DNA of 64,000 bases from assembly GCF_020880815.1 (NCBI RefSeq), contig NZ_JAJITD010000001.1, forward strand, positions 248,001 to 312,000, given 5' to 3'. The position numbers and the translations under genes are program-made. Of the stretch, positions 20,510-29,040 are shown in pieces. The number at the start of each line of letters is the position of its first letter. The first letter of the stretch is position 1. This DNA comes from Paraburkholderia sejongensis (GTDB taxonomy: Bacteria > Pseudomonadota > Gammaproteobacteria > Burkholderiales > Burkholderiaceae). The notes under the pieces are model-generated. The model was not told the origin of the DNA, did not search any database, and was given only the letters and a program-made list of their open reading frames with translations.

Positions 20510-21607
20510 ATGAACGTCACCGAATACTACGAAAAAGAACTGCAGACGCGGGGTTATCAATCCGATCCGGCGCAGCGCGCGGCGGTCGACCGTCTGCAGC
20601 GGTGCTATGAAGAGTGGGTCGAATACAAATCGCGCCGCTCGAATGCGTTCAAGAAACTGATCAACCATCCGGACCAGCCGCGCGGCGTCTACATGTGGGG
20701 CGGGGTGGGGCGCGGCAAGAGCTTCCTGATGGACAGCTTCTACATGATCGTGCCGGTGCAGCGCAAAACGCGGCTGCATTTCCACGAGTTCATGCGTGAA
20801 GTGCATCGCGAGCTGGAAGAGCTGAAAGGCCAGGCCGACCCGCTCGACGAACTCGCGCGCCGCATCTCGAAGCGCTACCGGCTGATCTGTTTCGACGAAT
20901 TCCACGTGTCGGACATTGCCGACGCGATGATCCTGTACCGCCTGCTCGACAAGCTGTTCGAGAACGGCGTGCAGTTCGTGATGACCTCCAACTACGCACC
21001 GGACACCTTGTACCCGGACGGTCTGCATCGCGACCGGATGCTGCCGGCGATCGAGCTGATCAAGGAGAAGCTCGACGTGATCAACGTCGACGCGGGCATC
21101 GACTACCGGCGCCGCACGCTGGCCCAGGTCGAGGTCTATCACACGCCGCTCGACGCGGCCGCCGGCAAGGCATTGCGCGCCGCGTTCTCGCAGCTCGCGG
21201 CGGTGCCCGACGAAAGCCCGATCCTGCATATCGAAAAGCGCGAGCTGAAGGCGCTGCGTCGCGCGGACGGCGTCGTCTGGTTCGATTTCGCGACGCTGTG
21301 CGGCGGCCCGCGCTCGCAGAACGACTACCTCGAACTGGCGAGCCGGTTTCACGCGGTGATCCTGTCGGACGTGCCGCAGATGTCGGTGCGGATGGCCTCC
21401 GAAGCGCGCCGCTTCACGTGGCTGATCGACGTGTTCTACGACCACAAGGTCAAGCTGTTGATGTCGGCCGCGGTGCCGCCGGAGCAGCTGTATCTCGACG
21501 GTCCGATGGCCAACGAATTCACTCGGACGGTGTCGCGCATCGTCGAGATGCAGTCGAAGGAATATCTCGACGCGCCGCGCCGGATCGTCGACACGTCGCT
21601 GACCTGA
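20510..21607 (+). CDS. zapE: cell division ATPase ZapE (AFG1-like)
   Basis: A 365-residue AFG1/ZapE family P-loop ATPase. Walker A is GGVGRGKS at 64-71, and Walker B sits in RLICFDEFHVSD. The family's SNYAPDTLYPDGLHRDRMLPAI segment is present in the middle, and SRTVSRIVEM-like residues lie near the end. In E. coli ZapE acts at the division ring when cells are stressed or low in oxygen. It starts 16 bases after the lpdA terminator, a neighbourhood common in this group. Confidence 0.92.
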   Translation: MNVTEYYEKELQTRGYQSDPAQRAAVDRLQRCYEEWVEYKSRRSNAFKKLINHPDQPRGVYMWGGVGRGKSFLMDSFYMIVPVQRKTRLHFHEFMREVHRELEELKGQADPLDELARRISKRYRLICFDEFHVSDIADAMILYRLLDKLFENGVQFVMTSNYAPDTLYPDGLHRDRMLPAIELIKEKLDVINVDAGIDYRRRTLAQVEVYHTPLDAAAGKALRAAFSQLAAVPDESPILHIEKRELKALRRADGVVWFDFATLCGGPRSQNDYLELASRFHAVILSDVPQMSVRMASEARRFTWLIDVFYDHKVKLLMSAAVPPEQLYLDGPMANEFTRTVSRIVEMQSKEYLDAPRRIVDTSLT

Positions 21608-21777
21608 CGCGCCCCGTGCGGATGCGTCGCACCGCGGGCGGGAGGGTATGCGCGCGGATGTGCGCCCGACCGGTGTACCTGTTTGCCCAAAAAGGTACTC
21701 CAGGAATCAGAATGGTCTGATGGCCCACGCGGGGATGACTGGCTATCTTTTGTCGTAGTTCTGACAAAGGAGTGACC
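21608..21777. other. gap with small inverted repeat
   Basis: The gap between zapE and the transposase-like gene holds an inverted repeat TCAGA-ATGG-TCTGA at 21707-21720. It also holds a strong ribosome binding site AAAGGAG at 21766-21772. No clear promoter hexamers were found. Confidence 0.35.
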
Positions 21778-22254
21778 ATGAATCCGTACCGCGAGATGAC
21801 CGAAGAGCAGTGGCTGAGCGTCGAGCCGTTGCTGCCCGAACTGCAGCCGCGCAGAGAAACGCGCGGCCGTCCGCTGGCCGACACCCGCGCGGTGCTCAAT
21901 GGCGTGCTGTGGGTCATGCAAAGCGGCGCGAGCTGGTCGTCGATGCCGCGCCGCTACCCGTCGTATCAGACCTGTCATCGCCGCTTCAAGGCATGGTCCG
22001 ACGCCGGTGTGCTCCGGCGCGTGGTCGAGCAACTGCTGGGCGGCGCGAGCGCGGATCTGTGCGATTCGATGGCAGCGCGCATGCGCACGCGGGTGTCCGC
22101 GCGGCCGAAGCGCAAAGTCGGCGTTCGTGCGCCGGTGCCGCTTCAGGTCGAGTCCGCGCCGCAGGTCGAGTCCGCGGTGCGCAAGCCGGCCAGCGCCGCG
22201 CTGCAATCGGGCTCACCGTCTGCGCCCGCGGAATCGATCCGGCAGGCCGCTTAG
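21778..22254 (+). CDS. orphan IS5-type transposase N-terminal domain protein
   Basis: A 158-residue protein whose first ~95 residues match the DUF4096-like N-terminal domain of IS5-family transposases (EQWLSVEPLLPE, GRPLADTRAVLNGVLWVMQSGASW, then YPSYQTCHRRFKAW). The DDE catalytic domain is absent. The rest is an Arg/Val/Pro/Ala-rich tail with a repeated VESAPQVESAV stretch. The ATG at 21778 is chosen because AAAGGAG lies 6 bases upstream. No terminal inverted repeats of an IS were seen, so it is either a relic or a domesticated DNA-binding protein. Its good ribosome binding site and intact frame favour expression. Confidence 0.7.
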   Translation: MNPYREMTEEQWLSVEPLLPELQPRRETRGRPLADTRAVLNGVLWVMQSGASWSSMPRRYPSYQTCHRRFKAWSDAGVLRRVVEQLLGGASADLCDSMAARMRTRVSARPKRKVGVRAPVPLQVESAPQVESAVRKPASAALQSGSPSAPAESIRQAA

Positions 22255-22303
22255 GTGGGTTTCTCAGGCACTTTGCGTTCACGCAGGCCGCTGGCGCGCA
22301 ACG

Positions 22304-22331
22304 TTCGAGCAAGCGAGTTCGAGCAAGCGAG
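22304..22331. repeat. 14-bp direct repeat
   Basis: TTCGAGCAAGCGAG occurs twice in tandem (22304-22317 and 22318-22331) in the convergent gap between the transposase-like gene and the DUF2147 gene. Confidence 0.7.
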
Positions 22332-22400
22332 TTAGTCACGCTTTTCACTTAGGCCGCGCACATGATCGCGCGGGCTCGTCAAACGGTTTGCCGCAAAACA

Positions 22401-22436
22401 AAAACGGCCGCGCGATCATGATCGCCGGCCGTTTTT
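22401..22436. terminator. bidirectional intrinsic terminator
   Basis: AAAACGGCCG (22401-22410) pairs with CGGCCGTTTT (22426-22435) around the perfect palindrome GCGATCATGATCGC. It has A and T tracts on both sides, suited to ending the convergent genes on either strand. Confidence 0.88.
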
Positions 22437-22562
22437 CCTGTTGCTCAGTTGCGTTAGCGAAAGCGTTCGCTTCAGTTCAAGCTTCCTGTCAGCGCGAACC
22501 GGCGCCGTCGATATTGCCGGTACTGCGCGAATCCGGGCAACGCTTGCCGCGCCCCTTGAACC

Positions 22563-23048
22563 TCACTGCTGCCGGATCCACGTCTGCGAGCGGCCGAGCA
22601 GCGCCACGCCGATATAGCCGCGCACCACCAGCTTGTTGCCCCCGTCTTCGAGGTGCATCTTGCACTTATAGAGCTTGCCGTTTTCCGGATCGAGAATCTG
22701 CCCGTGGTCCCACGCGTCGCCATCTTTCTTCATGCTGTCGATGATGGTCATGCCCAGAATCGGTTGATCCTTGCGCGCGTCCGTGCACTCGGTGCAGCGG
22801 CGGTCCGGCCGATCGTTCGGATTGAGCCCCTTGATGACCTTGCCGCTCAGTTCGCCGTTGCCGTCCTGGATGATCTGCACGAGCGCCTTCGGCTGTCCGG
22901 TGTGATCGTCAATCGTTTGCCAGGTGCCGACCGGCGACGCGGTTTGCGCGAGCGCGCTGACCGCGCTTGCGAGCAGCGCGCCGGCGAGTGCCGCCTGGCG
23001 GACGGTGCGCAGCGCGACTGCGCGAGCGTGTTCGGTGAATTGCGTCAT
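22563..23048 (-). CDS. DUF2147 secreted protein
   Basis: A 161-residue protein with a Sec signal peptide (hydrophobic about 17-33, cleavage after the Ala of ALA-Q near 34). A DUF2147 domain follows (SPVGTWQTIDDHTGQPKALV near its start, then GKLYKCKMHLEDGGNKLVVRGYIG near its end). The family is predicted periplasmic with a beta-rich fold and no settled function. Two Cys, in RRCTECTD, may form a disulfide or metal site. It lies 218 bases downstream of the TPS-type transporter gene on the same strand but probably has its own promoter. Confidence 0.8.
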   Translation of the reverse strand: MTQFTEHARAVALRTVRQAALAGALLASAVSALAQTASPVGTWQTIDDHTGQPKALVQIIQDGNGELSGKVIKGLNPNDRPDRRCTECTDARKDQPILGMTIIDSMKKDGDAWDHGQILDPENGKLYKCKMHLEDGGNKLVVRGYIGVALLGRSQTWIRQQ

Positions 23049-23266
23049 TGCCTTCCTCCTTGATGAAAGACGCGCGATCGTGGTCGCGCGGCGTTATGGG
23101 CATCGCGGAAGGACGTGCGGCCGTGGCCTCGCGCGATGCGGGACGATGCGCGCGGCGGGCCGCATGCATCGTCAGCGGAGAATACGCGAAACTCCCCGTG
23201 CCGTTTGATAGTGGAACTTCTAATCTGCACGCGGCACGCCGGCGCACGCATCGATTGAATGCGCGC

Positions 23267-24994
23267 TCAATTCAACTGATACGAAAACGTCGCGTTGATG
23301 CGCGGACTGCGCGACGCACTCTCGACCGGCGCGTCGCCGACCGCCTTCGCGACCGACAGATCGAGGCTGTAGTAGCGCGCATCCGAAATGCGGAAGCCGA
23401 ACGCAATCGACGACATGTGCGACGGCGAAGGCGTGCCCGCATGCAAATACACGCGCGCGATGTCGAACGATACGTACGGCGTGAACGAGCGCAGATATGT
23501 GAAGCCGAGCGCGATCGGCCGGTTGACCTCGAACATCGCGCCCCAACCCGAATCGCCCGACGCCTCGCCGGGCTGATAGCCCTGCGCGAAACGCTGCGCG
23601 CCGAACGAGATCTGTTCGGAGGTCGGCAGCGATACCGCGCTGTACTGTCCGGTCAGCGAAATCGACGTGCCGATCTTCAGCGGCCATTCGTTGCTCTGCG
23701 AGAAGCTCGCGCCGGTGCGCACGAAAGTCAGCGACGCCGGGTTCGTGATCACCGTGCCCGGCACGTTCGAGTCGCCGGCCTTCGACGCGCCGAGAATGTC
23801 GAACGCCTTCGCGACGTTGACGCTTGCGCGCCGCACCTGGCCCGGATCGACCGCGGTGTAGTCCGCCTGCAACTGCATCACCCGCACCTGCGAGCGCAGG
23901 CCGATCTGCGCGCCGGTCTGCGTGTTGTGGTAGCGATCTTCGTTGTGCGATGCATAGACCGACGCGGTGCCGAACAGGCTGCGCGAATCGCTGAGGATCA
24001 GTGGATAGGACAGCGAACCGCCGAGCTTGTCGTTGATCACCGTGCGTTCGACATAGGAGGGCAGGCCCGGGTTGTCAGTCGGGTTGCCGCGATAGTGCGA
24101 CGCATCGATATTGCCGGTCAGGCCGTTGCTGCCGATCGGCACGCCCGCATGCGCGGCGAGATAGGTGACGTTGTCGCGGCCCTTCGGCAGCAGCGCCGAG
24201 ATGCTCAGCTGTTCGCCGAGCGCGGTCAGTCCGTTGGAGGTCGCGGTCAGCAGCCCTTGCACGCCGGGCTGGTTGAAGTTCACGCCCGCGCTGAAGTTGA
24301 ACGGCTTGCGCTCGACGGCCAGCTCGAGCGTGGTCGCGCCGTCGGTGTTTTGCGGCGACGGCACGTTGGCCGTGACCTTGATGCCCGGAATCAGGCCGAG
24401 CACATGGATGAAGCGCTCGAACGTTTCGCGCCGCAGCGGCCGGTCGGCGACAATGTGCTCGGAGATCGCGCGGATCTTGTCTTCGACCGGCCCCGGATTG
24501 CCGGTGATCTTCACCGCTGACACATAGCCTTCCACCACGGTCACCCGCACCACGCCGCCTTCGAAGGTCTGCGCGGGAATGAAGGCCATCGACAGCGCGT
24601 AGCCGCGCTCCTGATACAGCTTCGTCACGCCGTTGGCGACTTCGATCAGCTGGCCGATCGTGATGTCCTTGCCGACGAGCGGCGTGAAGCGTTGCGCGAC
24701 TTCGTCGAACGGAATCGACTTCACGCCCTCGACCTGCACGCGCGACGGCGTCAGATGGCGGGCCAGCAGTTCCTGCAACTGGGGGGCTTGCGGCGCGACC
24801 TGCACGGTCACGTTCGGACCGCGGTCGGGGGCTTTGACCTGCGGCAGCGAATCGAGCGGATTGCCGCCGACCACCGCGCCGGCGGGACGGCTCTGCGCGT
24901 GCGCTTGCATCTGCGTCGCGCCGGCCGCGAGTGCCGCGAGCGCGAGAGTCCAACTGCTCCAGTGAAGCCGGTTACTGCGATACCCGAATGTCAT
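23267..24994 (-). CDS. ShlB/FhaC/HecB-family outer-membrane transporter (TpsB)
   Basis: A 575-residue two-partner-secretion transporter. The signal peptide ends near 33 (AHAQ). A POTRA domain covers about 82-165 (VEGVKSIPFDEVAQ through VVRVTVVEGYVSAVKITG), followed by a second POTRA-like stretch (about 170-235). The C-terminal half is a ShlB-type beta-barrel with alternating aromatic strands. TpsB proteins move one large beta-helical exoprotein across the outer membrane. No exoprotein with a TPS domain is found in the window. The nearest upstream genes on the same strand encode the two repetitive lipoproteins, so its cargo is unclear. Confidence 0.88.
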   Translation of the reverse strand: MTFGYRSNRLHWSSWTLALAALAAGATQMQAHAQSRPAGAVVGGNPLDSLPQVKAPDRGPNVTVQVAPQAPQLQELLARHLTPSRVQVEGVKSIPFDEVAQRFTPLVGKDITIGQLIEVANGVTKLYQERGYALSMAFIPAQTFEGGVVRVTVVEGYVSAVKITGNPGPVEDKIRAISEHIVADRPLRRETFERFIHVLGLIPGIKVTANVPSPQNTDGATTLELAVERKPFNFSAGVNFNQPGVQGLLTATSNGLTALGEQLSISALLPKGRDNVTYLAAHAGVPIGSNGLTGNIDASHYRGNPTDNPGLPSYVERTVINDKLGGSLSYPLILSDSRSLFGTASVYASHNEDRYHNTQTGAQIGLRSQVRVMQLQADYTAVDPGQVRRASVNVAKAFDILGASKAGDSNVPGTVITNPASLTFVRTGASFSQSNEWPLKIGTSISLTGQYSAVSLPTSEQISFGAQRFAQGYQPGEASGDSGWGAMFEVNRPIALGFTYLRSFTPYVSFDIARVYLHAGTPSPSHMSSIAFGFRISDARYYSLDLSVAKAVGDAPVESASRSPRINATFSYQLN

Positions 24995-25226
24995 CGGATG
25001 TCCCTCGTATGCTGTTCTTGTTTTGCGAGTCGCGCCGCCTGGCCGGGCGGGTCGCGCTCGCTTATGTCATGCTCGCCGCGCACTGGCGGCGCTTGCATCT
25101 GCGTGCATCTGTTTGCATCTATAACGTCACCACGGCAGCCGGCTTGAGCCGGGCATCGCCGCGCGACGTGCATTCGCTAACCACGCCACGCGATGCGCGG
25201 CCCGCATCGTCCAACTGTTCCAGCGC

Positions 25227-26633
25227 TTACTTATGGCTGACCGGCAGCAGGCTGCCGAGCAGCGTCGTCACGCTGCTGGCCGCATTGCCCGAGCTGCTGG
25301 ACGCGCTCGCAGCCGACGAACTGCTCGAGCCGCTCAACGTGCCCAGCGAGCCCGTCACCGTCGTCACCGTGGCGCTCAGCTGACCGACCAGCGACGTCAC
25401 CGGCGCGAGCGCCGAGCTGCTGGCGTTGCCGCTGGAGGTGCCGTTGTTCAAGCCGCTCAGCGTGCCCGTCAACGTCGCGAGCGGATTCGACGTGGTGCCG
25501 CCGCCGCTGCCGCCGGGTGTCGAGGTCAGCGAAGCGAGCGGCGAGCCGCTGGCCGTCGAGCTGAGCGTCGCGAGCGGCGCGCCGCCGAGCAGCGTGGTCA
25601 GCGAACCGAGCGGATCGTTGCCGAGCCCGAGACCCGCGAGCGAGCCCTGCAGCGCGCCTAGGGGATTGACGCTCGACGACGTGCCGTTCGCGACCGCCAC
25701 ATGGGTGCTGCCGACGAGGCTGGTCAGCAGACCGGCAACCGGATATGCGCCGTTCGGGCCGTTCGGATTCACGAGGCCGCCGGCATTCGTGACCGTATTG
25801 CCGAGCGAGCTGACCAGCATGCCGGCATCGTTGCCGAGCGCGTTACCGGTCGCCGAGCCGACCTTCGCACCCGCCGTATCCAGCGCGCCGCCGACCTGCG
25901 CGAGCACGCCGCCGAGCGGTACGCCGAGGCCGCTCCGGGTCCCGACCGTTTGCGTGATCAGGCCGGCGCTGGTGACGAGCGGCGTGATCGCGGTGCTGAG
26001 CGGTTGGGTGACCTGCTGCACGGTCGACGAATCGAGCACGTTGCCGAGCGTCGCGCCGCCCGCGTTCAGCGTGGTGGCGGTCGTCGCCAGCGTGCTCGCG
26101 AGCGGTGTGGTGAGCGGCGCCAACGCCGAGAACTGGCCGCTGCCGAGTCCGTCGACCGCGTTGCTCACGCCTTGCACGACGCCGCTCGTCGAGCTGACCA
26201 CCGAGCCGAGGCCGGCCACCGTGGTGCCGACCGGGTTCGCGGTGCTGCCGGTCTGGCCCAGGCCGTTGCTGACGGCGTCGGCGAGTGCGTTCAGCGTGGT
26301 GCCGGTGTTCGACACCGCATCGCCGAGTCCCTCGGTGACCTTCGAGCTGACGCCCGGAATGCTTTGCGCTGCGATCGTGTTGCCGAGATCGCTGGTGGTT
26401 TGCGCGACGGCGGTCGCGAGGCCGTTGGTGCCGTGCGCGCCGGTCGTGGTGGTCGTCGTGGTGGTGCCCGCACCGCTGCCGCTGCCGGTGCTCGACGCGC
26501 TCGGCGGCGCGCTGACGGTGCTGCCGCCGCACGCCGACAGCAGGCTCGCAACCGCGACGGCGATCAGCGGCGCGCGCAGCGACGCTACGGTCGCGCACGC
26601 TGTCTGGAGAGAAAAGAGACGTTGACTGGACAT
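25227..26633 (-). CDS. repetitive Ser/Thr/Gly/Val-rich lipoprotein A
   Basis: A 468-residue predicted lipoprotein: the signal ends in LLSAC, with lipidated Cys35, followed by a Ser/Gly/Thr linker. The body consists of short degenerate repeats of the type VGxxVxxLGxxVxxxG, with ALAPVTSL motifs towards the end and a terminal TTLLGSLLPVSHK. It is clearly paralogous to lipoprotein B upstream; for example, both carry QPLSTAITP or QTLSTAITP. No Gly-X-Y collagen pattern and no catalytic motif is visible. The start at 26633 follows GGAGGAG. It is probably surface-exposed or periplasmic; function unknown. Confidence 0.75.
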   Translation of the reverse strand: MSSQRLFSLQTACATVASLRAPLIAVAVASLLSACGGSTVSAPPSASSTGSGSGAGTTTTTTTTGAHGTNGLATAVAQTTSDLGNTIAAQSIPGVSSKVTEGLGDAVSNTGTTLNALADAVSNGLGQTGSTANPVGTTVAGLGSVVSSTSGVVQGVSNAVDGLGSGQFSALAPLTTPLASTLATTATTLNAGGATLGNVLDSSTVQQVTQPLSTAITPLVTSAGLITQTVGTRSGLGVPLGGVLAQVGGALDTAGAKVGSATGNALGNDAGMLVSSLGNTVTNAGGLVNPNGPNGAYPVAGLLTSLVGSTHVAVANGTSSSVNPLGALQGSLAGLGLGNDPLGSLTTLLGGAPLATLSSTASGSPLASLTSTPGGSGGGTTSNPLATLTGTLSGLNNGTSSGNASSSALAPVTSLVGQLSATVTTVTGSLGTLSGSSSSSAASASSSSGNAASSVTTLLGSLLPVSHK

Positions 26634-26937
26634 GGTGCTCCTCCGTGTTGTTCGGGCTTATTGGCTACGGGTGTTTCAATGCGCCGGTGCCGGTGCCGGT
26701 GCCGGTGCCGGTGCTGGTGCTGGTGTCACGCGCGTGCGAGAGGCGTGGCCGGCCAGGACAGCGGCTGTGGCGGCGAGCGGGCTATGCAGTAACTGCGGGT
26801 CGGCTCGCGGGCCAAGCCACCGTTCGGGCCGGCTAACCGAGTGGCGGGTTCGACGCGCGGGGGTCGGGCGCCAGCTCGCGCGACGCGCAGCGCTTTCACG
26901 TCCGGCGTGACAGCGCCGCGCGCGTTGCACAGGCCGC
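26634..26937. other. 304-bp gap between the two repetitive lipoprotein genes
   Basis: The gap contains the hexanucleotide repeat tract (26683-26724) 50 bases upstream of gene A. The rest is GC-rich with no terminator or promoter that I can support. Confidence 0.5.
26683..26724. repeat. hexanucleotide repeat tract in the 5' region of lipoprotein gene A
   Basis: Five perfect GCCGGT units (26683-26712) are followed by two GCTGGT units (26713-26724). The tract lies 50-91 bases upstream of the start codon of lipoprotein A (read on the minus strand as ACCGGC units), within its likely leader or promoter. Such tracts can change length by slippage. Confidence 0.9.
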
Positions 26938-28569
26938 TTACTTCTTCGCCAGCCCGCCGAGCAGGCCGCCGACCAGCGACGTCACCGGCGTCAGCGCGCT
27001 GCTCGCGGTGCCCTTGGTCGAGCTCGTCGACAGCGCGCTGGTGGTGGCCGCGGTCGTGGTCGCCGCGGCGTTGGTAGTGTTGGCGGCGGCCGCGCCGGTG
27101 GTGGTGGCGGCAGTCGTCGCCACGTTGCCCAGCGTGCCGGTGACGCCGGTCAGCAGGCCGGTCACCGGGGCGAGCGGGCTGCTCGTGCCGCTGGTCGCGC
27201 TGCTGAGGGTGGTCGTCACCGTCGACAGCAGACCGGTGACCGGCGCGAGCGCGCCGCCGCTGGAGTTGCTGCTGGTCGAAGCGGTGCTGCCGGCCGCGCT
27301 GCCGACGCTACCCGTCACGCTCGACAGCAGGCTCGTCACCGGCGCGAGCGGGCTGCTCGTGCCGCCGCTGGCGCTGGTCAGCGTGCCGGTCACACTCGAC
27401 AGCAGCGTCGTCACCGGAGCCAGCGCGCCGCTCGTGCCGGTGTGGCCGGTGCCGCCGGTCGCGCCGCTCAGCGTGCCAGTCACGCTGGTCAGCGTCCCGC
27501 CGAGCGAGCTCAGGGAGCCGCTGCTGGTGCCGCGGGACAGGCCGTTCGTCAGACCGCCGAGCGCGCTTGTCACCGCGCTGAGCGGATTGCTGCTGTTGCC
27601 GGTCACGAGGCCGCCGACCGACGCGACCACGGTGCCGGTATCGCTGACGGTCTTGCCGAGCGCGCTCGTGACGGGGTTGCCGCCGGTCGACGCGACCGTC
27701 ACGCCGGCCTTGTTCAGGCCGCTGCCGAGCGTCGCGAGCAGCGAGTTGACCGGTGCGCCGAGACCCGTGACGTTGCCGACCGTCTGTGTCGTCGACGACA
27801 CCACCGAAGTGATCGGCGTGATCGCGGTGCTGAGCGTTTGCGTGACCTGTTCGACCGGACCGGTCGATAGCACGTTGGTGAGCACGCCGCCGCCGTTCGC
27901 GACGGTCTGGCCGAGCGTGCCGACCGTGTTGCCGAGCGGCGTCGTGACAGCCGACAGCGGCGACAGCGCGCCGCTACCGAGGCTCTTCACGAGCGTGCCG
28001 GTGTCGCTGACCGCGTTGCCGACGTTGCCGACCACGCCGCCGACGCTGGCGACCGTGGTGCCGACCGCGTTGCTGCCGGTGCCGAGCTGGCCGAGCCCTT
28101 GCGATACGCCGTTGCCGAGCGTCGATACCGCTGCGCCGACGTCCTTCACGACGCTGCCGGCGGCCTGGGTGGTTTGCGAGCTGACGCCCGGCAGCGTTTG
28201 CGATGCGACCACCGAGCCGACGCTCGAGACCGTGGAGCCGACATCGCCGACCACGCCGCCGCCGTTATCGACGACCGTGCCCAGCGCATTTTTGGCCGTC
28301 GACGTATTCGTGCTCGTGCTGTTATCGGTGCCCGGCGTGCTCGAATCGCTGCTGCTCGTCGTGGTGGTGGGCGTCGCGCCGGAGCCGCCCGAGCCCGCCG
28401 AACCGCTGCCGGTGGTCGACAGCGTGCCGCCGGCCGAGCCGCTGCCGGTGCTGCCGGTGCCCGTGCTGAGGCTGCCGGAGCCGCCGCACGCGCCGAGTGA
28501 CAGCAGCGCGGCGACGCTCGCCGCGATCAGGGTTGCCCGAATCGTCGTGTTGGTCGTTTGAATGTTCAT
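26938..28569 (-). CDS. repetitive Ser/Thr/Gly/Val-rich lipoprotein B
   Basis: A 543-residue predicted lipoprotein. The start at 28569 is chosen because GAGGG precedes it and the signal ends in LSLGAC with lipidated Cys28; an in-frame start at 28635 adds 22 unrelated residues. A Gly/Ser/Thr linker (about 30-80) leads to a VG/LG-repeat core homologous to lipoprotein A. The last 200 residues hold five to six copies of a module containing LAPVT(T/S/G)LL(S/T)xVT, separated by Ser/Gly/Thr or Ala/Thr-rich spacers, ending in GGLLGGLAKK. It lies next to the Tad locus, divergent from flp. No enzymatic motif is seen and its role is unknown. Confidence 0.75.
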   Translation of the reverse strand: MNIQTTNTTIRATLIAASVAALLSLGACGGSGSLSTGTGSTGSGSAGGTLSTTGSGSAGSGGSGATPTTTTSSSDSSTPGTDNSTSTNTSTAKNALGTVVDNGGGVVGDVGSTVSSVGSVVASQTLPGVSSQTTQAAGSVVKDVGAAVSTLGNGVSQGLGQLGTGSNAVGTTVASVGGVVGNVGNAVSDTGTLVKSLGSGALSPLSAVTTPLGNTVGTLGQTVANGGGVLTNVLSTGPVEQVTQTLSTAITPITSVVSSTTQTVGNVTGLGAPVNSLLATLGSGLNKAGVTVASTGGNPVTSALGKTVSDTGTVVASVGGLVTGNSSNPLSAVTSALGGLTNGLSRGTSSGSLSSLGGTLTSVTGTLSGATGGTGHTGTSGALAPVTTLLSSVTGTLTSASGGTSSPLAPVTSLLSSVTGSVGSAAGSTASTSSNSSGGALAPVTGLLSTVTTTLSSATSGTSSPLAPVTGLLTGVTGTLGNVATTAATTTGAAAANTTNAAATTTAATTSALSTSSTKGTASSALTPVTSLVGGLLGGLAKK

Positions 28570-28914
28570 GTCGCCCTCGTATCGTATGGTTTGTTGGGTG
28601 TTGCTGCGGGCCACTCTCTGCATGAGCCGTGCCATTTTTGAGCGGCGAGGTCGCGATTTTTTGCGGCGCTTCGTGCAAAGCGTTATGCGACAAGGCTTGG
28701 CGAGATTTCTGAAAAAACGGCGAAGGGCGTCGCGGAGACAGGAGAGGCGCTTTTTTTATGCGTTTGTGAGCGCTGCGTAACGTAACGAGCCGGGCGCGCC
28801 GTTACGGCGCAGCGCGTAACGCGCTTGAGCGGAAGGGGGCCGCGTGCTTCAAACGCGCTGTTGAAACAGTTAATTAGTGCAGCGAATCTAAGTTATGGTT
28901 AGCCCTATGTATGC

Positions 28915-28930
28915 TGGCGCACGGACTGCC
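28915..28930 (+). promoter_or_regulatory. sigma54-like -24/-12 element upstream of flp
   Basis: TGGC at 28915-28918 and TGCC at 28927-28930 place GG and GC exactly 10 bases apart, as in sigma54 promoters. The match outside these cores is poor, and the leader to flp would be about 285 bases, so this is tentative. The presence of a sigma54 activator-like gene in the same locus makes it worth noting. Confidence 0.3.
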
Positions 28931-28986
28931 GTTACTCTGATAGAGACAAAAAACATACAGAGTTCCGGCATCGCGGCAATGGACAA

Positions 28987-29015
28987 TTGCTTAAAAATGT
29001 TTGTTCGGCTATAAA
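28987..29015 (+). promoter_or_regulatory. sigma70-type promoter of flp
   Basis: TTGCTT (28987-28992) and TATAAA (29010-29015) are spaced by 17 bases in an AT-rich stretch. Transcription would start near 29022, giving a 200-base leader to the pilin gene. Confidence 0.65.
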
Positions 29016-29024
29016 TCCGGCAAG

Positions 29025-29040
29025 CATCAAACAATTGATG
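29025..29040. promoter_or_regulatory. palindrome at the flp transcription start
   Basis: CATCAA-ACAA-TTGATG is a perfect 6-bp inverted repeat located just downstream of the predicted start site. It may be an operator, or the first hairpin of the flp leader. Confidence 0.45.

Noticed and set aside
25740..25790. An NPNG motif in lipoprotein A, as in the TPS domain of two-partner-secretion exoproteins
   Set aside because: The motif is isolated in the middle of the protein, which starts with a lipoprotein signal. The N-terminal TPS fold and its other motifs are absent.
26676..26930. Minus-strand frame of 84 codons ending in Ala-Pro repeats
   Set aside because: It is the translation of the hexanucleotide tract and its GC-rich flank, without a ribosome binding site or protein-like composition.
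25227..28569. Collagen-like proteins
   Set aside because: The two lipoproteins are Gly-rich, but Gly does not recur every third residue and Pro is not enriched, so a triple helix is not supported.
28915..28930. A firm sigma54 promoter for flp
   Set aside because: Kept only as a tentative feature: the GG/GC spacing fits, but the rest of the consensus does not, and a better sigma70 promoter lies downstream.
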